DNA of 61,425 nucleotides from contig JAJBVD010000030.1 in assembly GCA_020859985.1 (NCBI GenBank), forward strand, positions 186,741 through 248,165, given 5' to 3'. The notes under the pieces are model-generated. The model had not been told where the DNA came from. It saw nothing but the letters and a program-made list of their open reading frames with translations, and searched no databases. The DNA is from Clostridiales bacterium (GTDB taxonomy: Bacteria; Bacillota; Clostridia; Lachnospirales; Lachnospiraceae). A program made the position numbers and the translations under genes. This document shows, one piece after another, positions 24,001 through 27,419 of this stretch (the first letter of the stretch is position 1; every line of letters starts with the position of its first letter).

Positions 24001-24652
24001 CTGCCGCGATGCCGGTTACCGTCGCAACGTTATCAGTATAAGCTACGGTAGCTATATAATTATTAGATACACTCCAGCTGTGATTGCTTCCGGTACTGCC
24101 GGTCAGGGTAATCGTATCGCCTACTTCTATTTCATACGAAGTGACTCCGCCTATTGCCGTCAGCGAAGGCTCGCCCTCTTCCAGAGATGCAGCCGCGATG
24201 CCGTTTTCCTCCGCAATCGAGGTTCGCCCATTATCAGAAGAGTCCTCTGATTCGCTCTCCGTCTCCGATGTGGACTGCGTCTCAGACTCAGACTCCGTTG
24301 CTGTCTCTTCAGTGGTCTCGGATTCCACAGCCTGCGTCTCAGTCGCGCTCGTCTCCGGCTCTGCGGTCTGCGTTTCAGAGGACACTGTCTCGCTTTGCTC
24401 AGCCTGCGTTTCTGCCGAGGAAGTCTCTGTTTCCGCGGCCTGCGCTTCCGTCTCCGCTCCTTCTGTCTCAGACTCCGTCTCTTCCTGTGAAACTATCGCC
24501 CCCACAGCGCCATTCTCCGTTTCCGAAGTAACGCTGACCTTCGTCCCACCCGAACTGTCTTCTGCGAGTGAGCTGATGCCAGCCTGCTGGAAGACCAGCG
24601 ACAGTGCCAGCACCAATGCAAGAATCCGGCTAAACCCACTCTTTCTCTTCAT
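1..24652 (-). CDS. Giant multidomain surface adhesin, 3' end outside window
   Basis: Continuous minus-strand frame from an ATG at 24652 (GGGAGAGAG ribosome site) to the left edge, at least 8,217 codons. Frame register was checked near 14452, 5050 and 4, and I met no stop in the stretches I translated. Residues 1-30 are a Sec signal (MKRKSGF, then a leucine-rich core). About 50-140 is a Glu/Thr/Ser spacer, 158-223 a Big_2-like Ig domain, 230-435 an unrecognised head and 438-496 a Listeria-Bacteroides-like repeat. From about 500 on, CnaB, FctA/Spy0128-like and DUF11 (GDEITYTISYYN) modules recur in five blocks; the paired CnaB motif TKTWVDGG lies near 20.35/19.97, 16.21/15.83, 11.39/10.99, 6.79/6.44 and 2.01/1.51 kb. 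CnaB and FctA folds normally form Lys-Asn/Asp isopeptide bonds, giving a rigid stalk. The sortase motif, expected at the C-terminus, is not in view. Ligand unknown. Confidence 0.93.
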   Translation of the reverse strand, partial: MKRKSGFSRILALVLALSLVFQQAGISSLAEDSSGGTKVSVTSETENGAVGAIVSQEETESETEGAETEAQAAETETSSAETQAEQSETVSSETQTAEPETSATETQAVESETTEETATESESETQSTSETESESEDSSDNGRTSIAEENGIAAASLEEGEPSLTAIGGVTSYEIEVGDTITLTGSTGSNHSWSVSNNYIATVAYTDNVATVTGIAAGTVTVYHTYETSSGGQGGRWPTSTTESVTVTVEEGTAGTATAGNVRVYVYVAAKDEDGNLYSDEMLALLGIDSSTIDGNGYFPAGEIELDESFLNGKNYTTAGAALIETDDDWSKLLAALSNMKTSHLIGMNTYFSSTNTYKYVDYSLNIGNYVYQYLSYAAKDKGYTWGSNKSALFRWGTDVSYGFKDQTVEYHLDLRFETVKITYKYGNNGITSGEAKDGNTAGTKVFIKGVTMDYEPTITVPDGYEVLGYYADEACTIPWSAVGQAITEDTVVYIKFLPETIDVNVVKVWDDNDNGYGLRPDSLGVQLYNNNSAVTSGLATLNSGNSWSYTYEDLQTYTSGTKNNYTVEETTTVSGYTTSDPVKTTDSDGNITWTITNTLNVGELELTKEVNDPDNAADETTFTFVVSGFGSSVTSVQDTDGNKYTVDGNGEITVNVTEGSTVTLLLLAGTYTVTESGAATDVSTGVTTVEAGTHTWTVSAEVDNASAAITSGSVTAAVATGDTTNVTLTNTIADEKTITVTKEWQDESNKNNLRPEKAGFTVTLTDDKVSSNTYTITGDSWSGSGSSWSYTITVPGYDSDGNKITYDITESGVAGYTLDSIQLGSSTADDGTKYAGTSGAAALSNAEITPADGESYITLTNILNTADIEVTKTLRDSSGTEITDSTVNDDDFTFRLYTYNGSGYSQVSAQTLTLTGQMNAAFSDLPLGTYYLKEELTDSDKHAYTVTVTVGGTTVTANSDGYYVIDLTETDSTVEVSVTNQEQKISIQDQAGVFPAATKTFTSTAVASGHEETFTFYIKDNGNTQVATGTATTSINAASAVDVVWTYEDGAFIYTEVGTYVYSIYEKDDQTAGVSNDSQIYTLVVTVERDGNGDLTASSQLYSKYVAAGSSDNVPAGSAAFVNTYDPESISYSLILSKTLSGRTITANEFSVSVQQYQSNFVTTEGTAVTLYNTDSGTFSHSFTYTAEGTYYYKITENTGSETGMTYDTATYWVKVVVGSELKNGTTVLKVTSVSYAPVGTPDAQTAWTVCSGDLSDDIVFHNSYAASGSTSLTAYKDLTGRTLNAGEFTFLLVALDSSAPMPAGYSTAQAGETYVTGGYLAAGENYVTAVNAADGSISFGTITYTQADIGKNYTYKVQEIAGSLNGVTYDTAAGGKLIYVSIADAGNGQLTVTVTSSGSEDKNSDNVNDVVIYNTFSQGSISVSGTKTWVDGGKNHTAASNSSDVQLTLYRTVNQSAAADPGSIAASGDWEEVTTDLNGNSVTVTWNASSASVAVWTIQNLPQYDENGNAYIYTALENAVTGYDTAYSSYAGGSGSEINTAITNTIEQEYLTLSGTKTWVDGGIAHSDSDITLIVTQNSTVLDANAYTVTWAKDTAAGTANGEVWTYTISTSDGNNGLPKYDSNGAAYTYTVTEQLDVNSDSEVTVGSYTYTVSYDGYHITNTRKAEQSTAGKSETGNGTGTTNTTTDSSTTYVTYDKVSVDDEITYTISYYNGSSTTANVTITDVLDDGVTYVSATNPASWTTTAANAYSISGQKTAVNGNDSYSYGGTVTWSFTAAAFESGTVTLTVKVNGKAKSAGDGLSTDWADTATVDNQATVTIGGNQLKTGIVVNPLNPDQPENPEKEVAADSDAGTNGASVEVGDEITYTISYYNNNAESAAILITDILDTNVSYVSATAPVTSENTAKTATITEPSSANANTVTWSFTAAAFERGTVTVTVKVLASAAAANKVNNSATVKIGNETGVSTDTVENSVKTGGLTLAKTVKAEGVDTSGMTFDFVVSGLDTADGTLTAVSDSTGAAYPVSADGSVTVSVPAGGSVTLVDLPAGGYTVSEAGVTGGSVTVNGHTWTVSGGGAVTVTESQTAASTITNTIADTENIVVTKYWDDSADSGKRPAAEDFTVTLTGSGESYTISGASGANAAWNGTGSGDYWNNTLTLPAYDSDGNRISYSITETALNDYTLESIRVGSTGNDYTDYTGTDAAHPLSDAVITPATGENYVTLTNSLDTAGITVTKTVLASDGSTAVNNNDNFRFVLYASDKTTIKNTQTLTMSNNSLTYTVSDLPLGTYYLTEELISGNSHGYTVTVKADGTGITADADGYYQINLTAADTEVAVEVVNQETPLTYDITTALSGTKTLINGNTLAAGQSLTFDFYVTDRSDNPVTTGSATVTNSNYQNVDITFAPKTVTYDHAGTYYYVIRESSLSAGGVVYDSSRYDLTVVVEVVDGALAVTSTTLTRTTTVNGTTSTESASSANFTNTYDTGSASITLRAYKSFAGTLQANQFTLVIQGYTDSTFTEKNSYTYESGNGAAGYFGDTITYGPTDSNGKYYYTVSEKTGSESGVSYDNTIYYVTVTVSSENGVKTVTAVTYHTNKDSTEQSLISTINTGNGSSTTILNDLTFSNGYTAGGTAEMSVIKVLQGRDFVAGETFTFLVTPKDSGSPTLTAASGNSNVSIEENQNGTYTVTVTVPSGLTDTDGHVISGGSGYYLTWVLGTLELDESHIGGTYTYKVSETAASNANGMKLDTATYGHLITVTVSDEGNGVLSASIESTNKTDWNQDGYIDDEKAVAVNTFSQGEISVSGTKTWVDGGKTHDNTTEVTLTLYRTTAQNATTDPEKIPTSADWEEVTENSNGDAIEVTWTSSSASVSRWTILNLPQYDTSGNAYIYTVVEAAAAGYETVYSAYTGSGSYVNTAVTNTITQEEVTITGSKSWVDADTGKTHDNASEITLNVTRTSGGTSGTTLTNVTSRNSGAGTGDADTYIVVWGTGSESSAYQIYWYKDSTSGEYVKLPKYDASGYAYTYVVSESDVTGSADIDGDGTEESFTYESSTSAGYTEATNTYTYDFTNRQPSAASETPEKTVTSVTSAGGILQTAEDTSGNKYVAVGDTVTYTISYFNYNNTDAVMTITDVLDAGADLVSVTLPDGTIVDKATVEAGTGAVKYDSGTRMITWSLGTVAAFARGTVTLTVKVNNDAKRLNTSGTSASIENQATVLIAGIEYDTNIVTNPLENDEPVDPVKAVESDGDADYDDNQETIETGDTLSYKITYYNHYNESATITITDVLDEGLDFVSATNGGVYDKTTRTMTWTLNSAAALSSGYVVLEVTVNKAAKNVSSAGETASVENKAEVTVALDANTSVTRTTNTVINPLKNDEPVDPEKEVAAASAAGRNGAAVQVGDEITYTISYYNNNASGAVITITDTLDANVSYVSGSATQPLTSDGDTRTATITYQSTADPQTVTWSFTAEAFEQGTVTIKVKVLANAAAADKVTNNASVKVGNEAAVDAEPAENKMETGSLTLRKLVKADSDIDTAAMSFTYLVSSEALAGLTTVTVGSDTWTVSVDTNTGGVEVGTIKVSVPANGSLTLTGLPAGTYTVYEEGTENGETTIMTTDPASVNTTYQWTVSGSGAVKNVSAAAAQTVRITNTLTGSATVVLTKVWADQSNKWSTRPASIEVTLTAVDEYGNTYADSDGNTYIYRIRSWSSTGTGDSWTYSLGSVAVYDVDGNKLDYVITETAVDGYTANYTYYNNGTRLTPAEDVNATITNTLKTGNVKVTKKVVDADGSEVSSTENNDDFHFTLWAYADAAQTSIVTYGAYTLTAGGTYTFSDIPYGTYYLTEKLAANNGHSYDTTVTINDRDVNVEEEFSVTDNLKSHTVTVTIDESNASDDIEILVTNEEEEVSVALSSLVKGTKTLKGDNAATKTFGFTVAMSVTDQNNTTSEVTVATGTATLSNGETKNITWSAVSGYEDAFTYTEVGTYTYVIYENEETGTGTGGIVYDATRYTLTVVVSKSASNGELIATVSMTKNVQNADNTRTITDVTSDGNGVTSFVADSTHATGAGVSADSFTAAFTNTYDATETSIILRATKNLSGRKLEEGEFAIQVQDADRNGNAVSGGTTVTRTNGGAGSFGYEITYTQAGDYYYRVSEVIPSAAAENGDGTYTLDGVTYDTCYYLVYVDVDDMDGVLTVKNTSVTKYVYVYDERTQTGSYQEETGTTYSYDSMVFNNTYEAAGSAKLSVIKVLQGRDFNVDDLSTANVNEADTFTFLITAVTNGAPALTDPQVEGVTFADNGDGTYTVTVTAGSAGTKSENADYPNAYILQWLLAGITVDQDDIGSWDYRVTEKDDGANGMSYDEFSYGRLITVTVEDNKDGTLEVTTSSKNDVDWDGDGNTDTSKSVILNTFTQGSTNLYGLKVWVDGGRTHTSKDEVTLTLYYTTDTTSTGSTKWTAWTSNGDGTYSIDGQGSYSIEWGTSNTNRWRILSLPEYDADGYAYTYKVEESALSGYVITYSNGSAVYDSTVYDETSRFTITNTIEPEEIRIYGTKTWVEADTGKVHDNADEITLIVKRGINGQADTQLTDVTEQSNGSGTKADGTYIVVWDTGGDSYEIYWYYDSDSRTYVGLPKYDADGYEYTYTAAEDTMTGETADGKSFTYETETKSFAGSGYFRYDFTNSQPDDTWSGPEKEVESVVDTEDQEQTETDADGSRYVAVGDTVTYTISWYNYTNETADITITDVLDAGVSFSKAYNDGKYDAATHTVTWTLSGAAPFTSGTVTLEVIVNESAKTVDSGETSADIDNQATVMVAGNEYTSETVTNPLEDDEEKEPVKAVEINDPNGDFADDGKEAEVGDTLYYQIAYYNHYNKTATITITDELDDGVEFFSASDGNGTEITAASPTAATVRYNSTAHTVTWTLSAAALTSGTVTAAVTVTEAAKTVTAADETASVENQAGVKISLSSSVYTSQTTNEVENPLKPDEPVNPVKTVISEAGSNGDVVKVGDEITYSITYYNNNPGSAGMTITDTLDENVSFVSATNPVTSGKTEKTATITETSVSGANAVTWTFTAGAFESGTVTITVKVLASAAADGEVTNNASVKVGNDGVYDAVPVTSELETGALKLTKTVKADDSVNTAGMTFTYLVSSEVLAALRTVSDGTGSYQVSVDTDGNGVAYGTVEIRVPADGSVTLTDLPAGSYTVTESGAATANGVTTASTRYDGKTYQWTVNGSGSTVTVSEDKAAEAEITNTLTGEADIVLTKSWADQENKYGLRPANNGTDFTVTLTATGKDADGNEKEYSYTTSGSVWAAGSSLAVWTLEMSGVAAYDGQGNKLTYTITEDLTDSESAYTMSGGEGVTLVSGKNGTSTFTCTPADDVNITIINTLKTASLLTTKVLKDSDGDEITDPDENDDDFTFRIYAREDDGSYTEAAARTLTLTGVMSYTFSDLPLGTWYLAEDVRGTNGENEHAYTTTVKVEGRAITANADGYYEITLDTAGTVVSVEVTNQEQEIILQDVAGAFPVTTKTFTSTKIDSGKESSFTFYVMSESGIVATGTADNVEVNASVPTDIVWTYTDGAFTYTEAGTYVYNIYEGNTSEAGISTDDTVYTLVVTVSKDADGDLQVATKLYTAYDENDPTKNVEDADGIAAYNNTYDPGRISYTMIVRKTLSGRTISANEFSVSLQEYAGDFTTTKGSGITVYNSESGTFSHTFTYESEGIYYYRAQENPGTETGMTYDQTTYWLKVEVDSDNGALKVASVTYTADDPTSAAAAWTEYSGGLSDITAFLNMYTAAGSADLTAYKVLEGRELKAEEFTFLLVALDNTAPMPAGYSTAADGDSYVTDDYVVAGENYVVSTNAANGEIDFGTVNYTQADIGKTYTYRVKEIVGSANGVTYSTTDYGKLIYVSIKDAGNGRLEAEVSTSGTTDFDGDGETDVVITNTFDQGEMVIYGTKVWVDGDAQHDNSTEVTLTLQYYDADQRDWLDYSGQYSVTWGSLNSNNWRILDLPVYDLNGNPYTWRVVETAVSGYTTTYDTTDADASDAEAVPGTNSSANRYTITNTITQTYVTLSGSKTWDDGGLEHTVSKEISLKVTRSSANTELKELAEGTDYTLTWNDKANTYTITGRSGSGLPKYDEKGSLYIYQVVEAADADSQSGDTITLEIGGENYTYKISTDSDTANYTYDFTNTRAADEKQDPTKTVEIVNDSPAAAGANGGGTDDGTAVTVGQKLTYTITYYNYKNTDADVVIVDRLDDGVDFLSATTLDAAGNEIEVDADTAAAGTATVVYSERSHTVIWTLPDVAKFTGGSVTVTVQVNEDAKSTAAQETTAQVENDAEVKIGVDNAVSTNVVANPIKEEEPDNSKSESGYGEGVTDGVTGTITYGEVQVGDQIIYTIDYYNHTNELTTITITDEMDDGVSFLSATDENGAAVTRTEAMAGTEDVAYDLDAHTVIWTVTDVEPFSGGSVTLTAVVNDGARVPDAGETTAQVENQAAVTISGTEYTTNAVVNPIKADSPETPVKAVTEDSKAGTAGSAVQIGDEITYSISYYNNNPGAAVVTITDELDADVEYVGATNPASLGSSAGNAFTYDAGTHTVSWSFTAAAFEKGTVTVTVKVLASAAVEGLVANAAGVKIGDASEVTTASVTNELETGDLTLTKTVNADDAIDTSGMTFTFLISGINGELGGLSAVTDGTNTYNVENGVAAVTVPAGGGVTLKDLPAGTYTVAESGAATDQTTGVTTATTIYAGKTWQWTVTGSGSEATVTSGTASALNAAAAAAVTITNTLTGEATAVLTKNWEDLEDKYGLRPANNGTDFTVTLTASGKDADGNETIYSSTTQGLIWTAASKTVWTLNLGGVTVYDGQGNKLTYTVTEDLNGRESAYTMSGGTGLTLTTGSYTYTPADNVNATLTNTLNTGTVTVTKKVVDGAGTEVSSTENDDDFRFALWAYADDTKESTISYGTGTTTAGGTVTFENVPYGTYYLTETLVGSHDHSYDTTVTINGTDAAVTEKFDDATNLKSHTVTVTIDETNAANGITIAVTNEEEEIAVDLSSLIHGTKTMTSSNAGAVLDFQFTVYQGTALAAIGTAENVAANAAAATGITWTVLDADAFTYTEVGTYTYVISEVVTATGGVVYDSTRYTLTITVAKDSRTGELAATASMTKNAETANGERETTAMKSDGGKDTVEAASTEAGFTPADTFTAAFANEYDPGETSIILRAIKELDGRTLSEGEFSVDVTEYSDGTYTKTEDRDGDSLVTITRSNGANGNMGFEIVYGKEGTYYYTVSEAVPEKDKRAGGVTYDETVYYVKVTVEDVKGVLTVTSAVYSAAKDAKEEDWKSLFYDMQVEIAAGTFITVTEDVYLPFTNTYKASGSTELSVIKVLQGRSFAAGDSFTFTITPLDSGAPALDDPGQSGVRFTANSDGTYTVTVTVSETDAARSKKSENQNYDDTWILSWTLADLTADESMVGSWVYRVTEETGTASGMSYDMATYGHLITVTAADNADGTLNVTASSTNDIDWDGDGTTDTTKSVIVNIFDQGSQTIYGTKVWVDGNASHNNEAEVTLTLYYTTDDTITDKTVWTAWKENNDGTDTYSVDGTGAYAVEWGTLNTNNWHIENLPVYDAQGNKYTWKVEETSGNGPAANGITSYTVTYTADPSGSANAAAVSPGNANAAAVSPGSANTTTAAEPVPANNSASNRYIITNTITQEYVTLKGSTTWVDGGLPHTTSKETTLRVTRSSTGTELTTLKEAEDYTLTWDDEKSTYVVTGTGSGLPKYDDEGYLYTYQVEEVPDDGVDTITLEIDGASYTYEIATESYPAEYTYNFINTRAADEPKAPEKTVEVVDKGVSGGAASGTGTTNAGATGTAGTDEGVAVAAGQKLTYTISYYNYKNTAVTVEIVDELDDGVDFLSATTVDAAGKEITVDKKTAIAGTGTVSYNEASHTVTWTLANVAMFSSGSVTLTVQVNETAKVTGTGETAAQVENDAAVKIGVDNAVTTNLVVNPIAPDEPDNVKSISGYGLGVADEKNGITTYDEAQVGDEITYTIDYYNNTSEAAQVIVTDELGDEVTYLSSTENGVYNAREHLVTWVIGNVAPFTRGSVTLTVQVNSSALTPAGGKTEAAVENQATVEVGDTGDVNNTNIVVNPIESDDPTNPDTPTEPDTPTEPDTPTDPDTPTDPDTPTDPDTPTEPDTPTEPDTPTTPDTPTDPDTPTDPDTPTDP
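2..202 (-). repeat. 18-bp tandem repeat coding the Pro/Asp/Thr stalk
   Basis: Eleven in-frame 18-bp units encode the hexapeptide PDTPT followed by E, D or T. They form the start of a proline-rich wall-spanning stalk of the adhesin, the usual position just before a sortase signal. Copies differ only at a few positions, so length variation by slippage is likely. The array may continue past the window edge. Confidence 0.93.
1615..1690 (-). repeat. 33-bp tandem repeat in the last adhesin block
   Basis: Two near-identical units of about 33 bp encode the linker AAAVSPGNAN/AAAVSPGSAN between two CnaB modules. The equivalent linker in the preceding block (near 6540) is short and lacks the duplication, so this is a local expansion in the fifth block only. 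Confidence 0.7.
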
Positions 24653-24653
24653 A

Positions 24654-24980
24654 CTAATCTCTCTCCCTTTCTCCCTTCCCTTTTAATCCCTGCCGTTCCA
24701 GCATCCTCTCCCGTATTTCCAGAGAGTTGCAGCACGCCCCGGAAATCCGGCGGACATTCTCCAGATACTGATCCGCCGCAGCCTGCGCGCTCTCGAATAC
24801 CTGATTCAGTCGAAGCGCCGACTCCGCGATCGAGCCTGTGTCCATAACCACGATCTCCCGGTTCGCCAGTTCCTCCTGTGCGGCCTGCAGTCTGGTCTTT
24901 AACTCCTGTATTTCCTTATCCCGCTCCGCAAGGATTTCCATAAGCTCCGCGCGGCTGAGTTTTCTCATTTCTTTTCTCAT
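24654..24980 (-). CDS. Small coiled-coil protein, operon partner of the adhesin
   Basis: 108 residues from the ATG at 24980, which has GGAGG 8 nt upstream; the in-frame GTG at 24989 lies inside that ribosome site and is unlikely to be used. The sequence is a charged helix (residues about 5-45, heptad-like, SRAELMEILAERDKEIQEL) followed by a second helical part containing TGSIAESALRLNQVF and AAADQYLENV. No signal peptide or membrane segment, so cytoplasmic. Proteins of this type are often auto-labelled 'DNA repair protein', without support I can see. The stop is 1 bp before the adhesin ATG, so the two are translationally coupled. A role in adhesin production or placement is inferred only from this linkage. 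Confidence 0.85.
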   Translation of the reverse strand: MRKEMRKLSRAELMEILAERDKEIQELKTRLQAAQEELANREIVVMDTGSIAESALRLNQVFESAQAAADQYLENVRRISGACCNSLEIRERMLERQGLKGKGERERD

Positions 24981-25006
24981 CAGATCCACCTCCGAGTTTG
25001 CCTTTT

Positions 25007-25069
25007 ATTATATAAGATTTCCCCTCCCTCGGATGTAACCATTCGTGCGTTCCCAACCTACCATTCGTG
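25007..25069 (-). promoter_or_regulatory. Twin LytTR box and promoter of the adhesin operon
   Basis: Two direct copies of ACCATTCGTG (plus strand 25038-25047 and 25060-25069, 22 bp apart, two helical turns) precede a TATAAT -10 box at 25012-25007. No good -35 is present; the proximal repeat starts 25 bp before the -10, where an activator of the LytTR class would replace it. Predicted start near 25000, leaving a leader of about 20 nt before the coiled-coil gene. The boxes resemble LytTR half-sites of the ComE/BlpR type. Binding by the adjacent regulator is inferred. Confidence 0.78.
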
Positions 25070-25115
25070 AAATAGAAATAAAAGAACCGCCGTCACTATC
25101 CTAGTCACAAAATGC

Positions 25116-26498
25116 TTATGCCGGATAAAGATCCAGCCGGATATGTGTCGTAAAGCTTCTGGCCTGTTCATCATAGCAAAAGCTGGCGTTCCCGCCGTAT
25201 TTTTTTGCCGTTCGTTCCATGCTGTACAGCCCGTAGCCGCCGCCGCTCCGATCGCTCACATACGCTGCCGCAGGAAGAAAGCTCCCGTCCAGATGGTATC
25301 TGCCGGAGGGATGTATCTTCTCGCACGGATTTGCAGCCTGTATCAGCAGGGAGCCGTTGATAATGCCTATCTCCACTGTGATCCAGCGATTTTCCTCGAT
25401 CTGCGCACAGGCGCGGATGGCATTTTCCATTAAATTTCCCAACAGGATGGTCAGATCGACCGGGGATACTTTGACATCACCGCAGTCCGCCCGCACCCTG
25501 CACTGAATATCCCGGTCTGCCGCCATCCCCACATAGTACTGCAGCAGGCCGTTGACCGTAGCGTTTTTACAGTAGCGGACCGTATCTCTATGACCGATCT
25601 GCACAGTAAGCTCGGAGAGATAGGCTTTCATAGATTCCTCATCTCCCCCGGCAAGCAGATCCGACAGGTAGTTCAGGGAATGACGCATATCATGGCGCAG
25701 TATCCTGGTCTGTTCCATTTCCCGGACAATATTTTCATACTGTATCTTCTGGATCTCCAGCGCTTTGCGCTCTTCACTTTCCCGTTTTCGAAGCACCGAC
25801 TCCCGGAAAAATTTCCAGTAAAAGATGCCAAGCACTACTCCGGCCATCACCATGGGCGGGATGATCCACCACCAGAACGTCTCAACCATTTTGGGCGGTC
25901 CCGAGGTATAGACCGCCATCATGGCGAAATACAGAAATGTGATCAGAAGCACCAACCAGAATTCTCTGCGGATACTTTCTGTCTCCATCTCTATCAGATA
26001 TTCCCAGACCGCCCGCCGCATGAGAAGTGCGAAAAGTGGAAGAAATATCGCAGCAGTAATCGCGTAAAGCGCCAGATCCAACGGCGTGTAGACCTCTGTA
26101 AACACACCATCAGTAAGTGCCAGCTCAATAAAGCCGATCAGCAGATACTGCATAGCCGCGTAAAACAGTGCCAGCACAAGCACGACCATTTTTTTGATCG
26201 TCTCCACTCGCAGTGTTTTAACATACACAATGATAAAGATCACAATAACCGCCGACATATATATATTGGCAAAAAGAGCCCAATAAGGCGTAAAGCTGAT
26301 ACGCAGCATTCCTATATAAATCGGAAACAGAGCAGAAGAAAAAAACGCCAGCGCGGTACAGCCGATTAAGACCCGCCTGCGGGGATAACAAAACGCCCCT
26401 TCTGCAAATGGAAGCAGACAAAGGAATATTCCTCCCCCGAACTGGATTAAGAAGCCGGCAAAATGCCGCAGATAAAATCCCAAATTCATATGTTCCAT
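25116..26498 (-). CDS. GHKL-family sensor histidine kinase
   Basis: 460 residues. The N-terminal ~230 residues hold six or seven hydrophobic membrane segments, followed by a coiled linker. The phosphoacceptor motif is RILRHDMRH, with His269 the likely site; the ATPase part has the N-box LGNLMENAIRAC (about 353-364) and the glycine loop GGGYGL (about 430). This is the AgrC/ComD-like layout, in which the membrane domain senses a peptide or other extracellular signal. Begins 1 bp after the regulator stop, so the pair is co-translated and should phosphorylate the upstream-encoded LytTR protein. No peptide pheromone gene is visible beside it. Signal unknown. Confidence 0.92.
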   Translation of the reverse strand: MEHMNLGFYLRHFAGFLIQFGGGIFLCLLPFAEGAFCYPRRRVLIGCTALAFFSSALFPIYIGMLRISFTPYWALFANIYMSAVIVIFIIVYVKTLRVETIKKMVVLVLALFYAAMQYLLIGFIELALTDGVFTEVYTPLDLALYAITAAIFLPLFALLMRRAVWEYLIEMETESIRREFWLVLLITFLYFAMMAVYTSGPPKMVETFWWWIIPPMVMAGVVLGIFYWKFFRESVLRKRESEERKALEIQKIQYENIVREMEQTRILRHDMRHSLNYLSDLLAGGDEESMKAYLSELTVQIGHRDTVRYCKNATVNGLLQYYVGMAADRDIQCRVRADCGDVKVSPVDLTILLGNLMENAIRACAQIEENRWITVEIGIINGSLLIQAANPCEKIHPSGRYHLDGSFLPAAAYVSDRSGGGYGLYSMERTAKKYGGNASFCYDEQARSFTTHIRLDLYPA

Positions 26499-26499
26499 C

Positions 26500-27210
26500 T
26501 CATACCCCCCCGCTTAAACGGTCAAACAGATATCTGTCGTAGGCGGCGCGGATAGCGGCACGTTCTCTGCGGGCAAAATCCAGCCGAATTCCATTCCGCA
26601 GCATGCACGCATCCATCTCCATCTGTTCAATCTGTTCCATATTTACAATAAAGCTTCTGTTTAATTTCAGGAAGTTCTTTCCCAGCTTTGACTCCAGCTC
26701 TTCCATAGGCATCCATACCTTTATCAGCCTGCCGTCTGTCAGATGAACCTCTTTGGCATGGCCTATGCTCTGAATATAGCTGATCTCATCGAGAAATACG
26801 GTATGACAGCCGCTGCCGAAAGGAAGCTGGATGAGCGGGCGCTTTTTCTTCCGCAGCTCGCACAGGCGGCAAAAAGCTTCCGTAACGCCCTCACTTGTAA
26901 CGGGCTTCACCAGATAATGAAGCGCATGCAGGGAAAACGCCTCCACCGCATGATCCGTACTGGTCGTGACAAATACAATCCCCGTAGACGGAGAACTCGT
27001 CCGCAGGCTTTCAGCGATCTCCACACCATTTTCGCCCGGCATATAAATATCCAGAAATACGATATCAAAGGGCGGCTCTTTTGCAGCCGCTGCCAGCAGG
27101 TCTTTCCCGCTCAAAAAGCACTCCGGGCGGCGTGTCGGGTCATAATCGCGCAAAGCACGAAGCAGCTGTTCCTGCTCTCTTACGCTGTCATCGCAAACTG
27201 CAATCCTCAT
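26500..27210 (-). CDS. LytTR-family response regulator
   Basis: 236 residues. Receiver domain 1-120 with acidic pocket Asp7/Asp8, phospho-acceptor Asp54 in FLDIYMPGENG, and Lys102 in LVKP. LytTR DNA-binding domain about 130-230 (ISYIQSIGHAKEVHL, then KLNRSFIVNMEQI). LytTR proteins bind pairs of ~9-bp direct repeats spaced by 12-13 bp; exactly such pairs occur before the adhesin operon and upstream of this gene. GGAGGG ribosome site. First gene of the regulator-kinase operon. It most likely activates adhesin expression. Confidence 0.93.
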   Translation of the reverse strand: MRIAVCDDSVREQEQLLRALRDYDPTRRPECFLSGKDLLAAAAKEPPFDIVFLDIYMPGENGVEIAESLRTSSPSTGIVFVTTSTDHAVEAFSLHALHYLVKPVTSEGVTEAFCRLCELRKKKRPLIQLPFGSGCHTVFLDEISYIQSIGHAKEVHLTDGRLIKVWMPMEELESKLGKNFLKLNRSFIVNMEQIEQMEMDACMLRNGIRLDFARRERAAIRAAYDRYLFDRLSGGV

Positions 27211-27324
27211 ACAAATCTCTCCCTCCAGTGATCGTTAACAGAACGCACCATGGCACATTCCTGTACATATTTCTTTCCGGGCAAGTGCGCAATCTCGCGT
27301 AAAGCCTGCACAGCTTCCTGTAGA

Positions 27325-27413
27325 GAAAAAACAGCAGGCCTCTGTGGCCTGCTGTTCCGTATCATACGTATTATTACTTATTACTGAACGAGCCGTAAAA
27401 ATGCGCAGAAACC
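27325..27413 (-). ncRNA. Candidate LytTR-controlled small RNA or attenuated leader (~89 nt)
   Basis: Defined by a predicted start about 7 nt past the TATAAT at 27425-27420 and by the terminator at 27356-27326. The interval has no ribosome site with a plausible start. If read-through occurs, the same RNA is a 5' leader for the regulator-kinase operon. No similarity to a known RNA family was recognised. Existence of the transcript is inferred from the promoter and terminator alone. Confidence 0.5.
27326..27356 (-). terminator. Strong intrinsic terminator between kdgK and the regulator gene
   Basis: An 11-bp perfect stem (27330-27340 with 27346-27356) and a 5-nt loop, followed on the minus strand by six T residues. 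It lies downstream of the second LytTR-type promoter and 115 bp before the regulator start. It may end the kdgK transcript, end a small RNA, or attenuate the regulator operon. Confidence 0.88.
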
Positions 27414-27419
27414 AAGGTT

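Noticed and set aside
25590-26369. A 259-codon plus-strand frame opposite the histidine kinase
   Set aside because: Shadow of a clear GHKL kinase; His/Lys/Arg-rich with no ribosome site.
27207-27365. A 52-codon minus frame ending on the regulator start (ATGA overlap)
   Set aside because: No ribosome site, it runs through the terminator stem, and the peptide has no natural composition. It is better explained as leader sequence.
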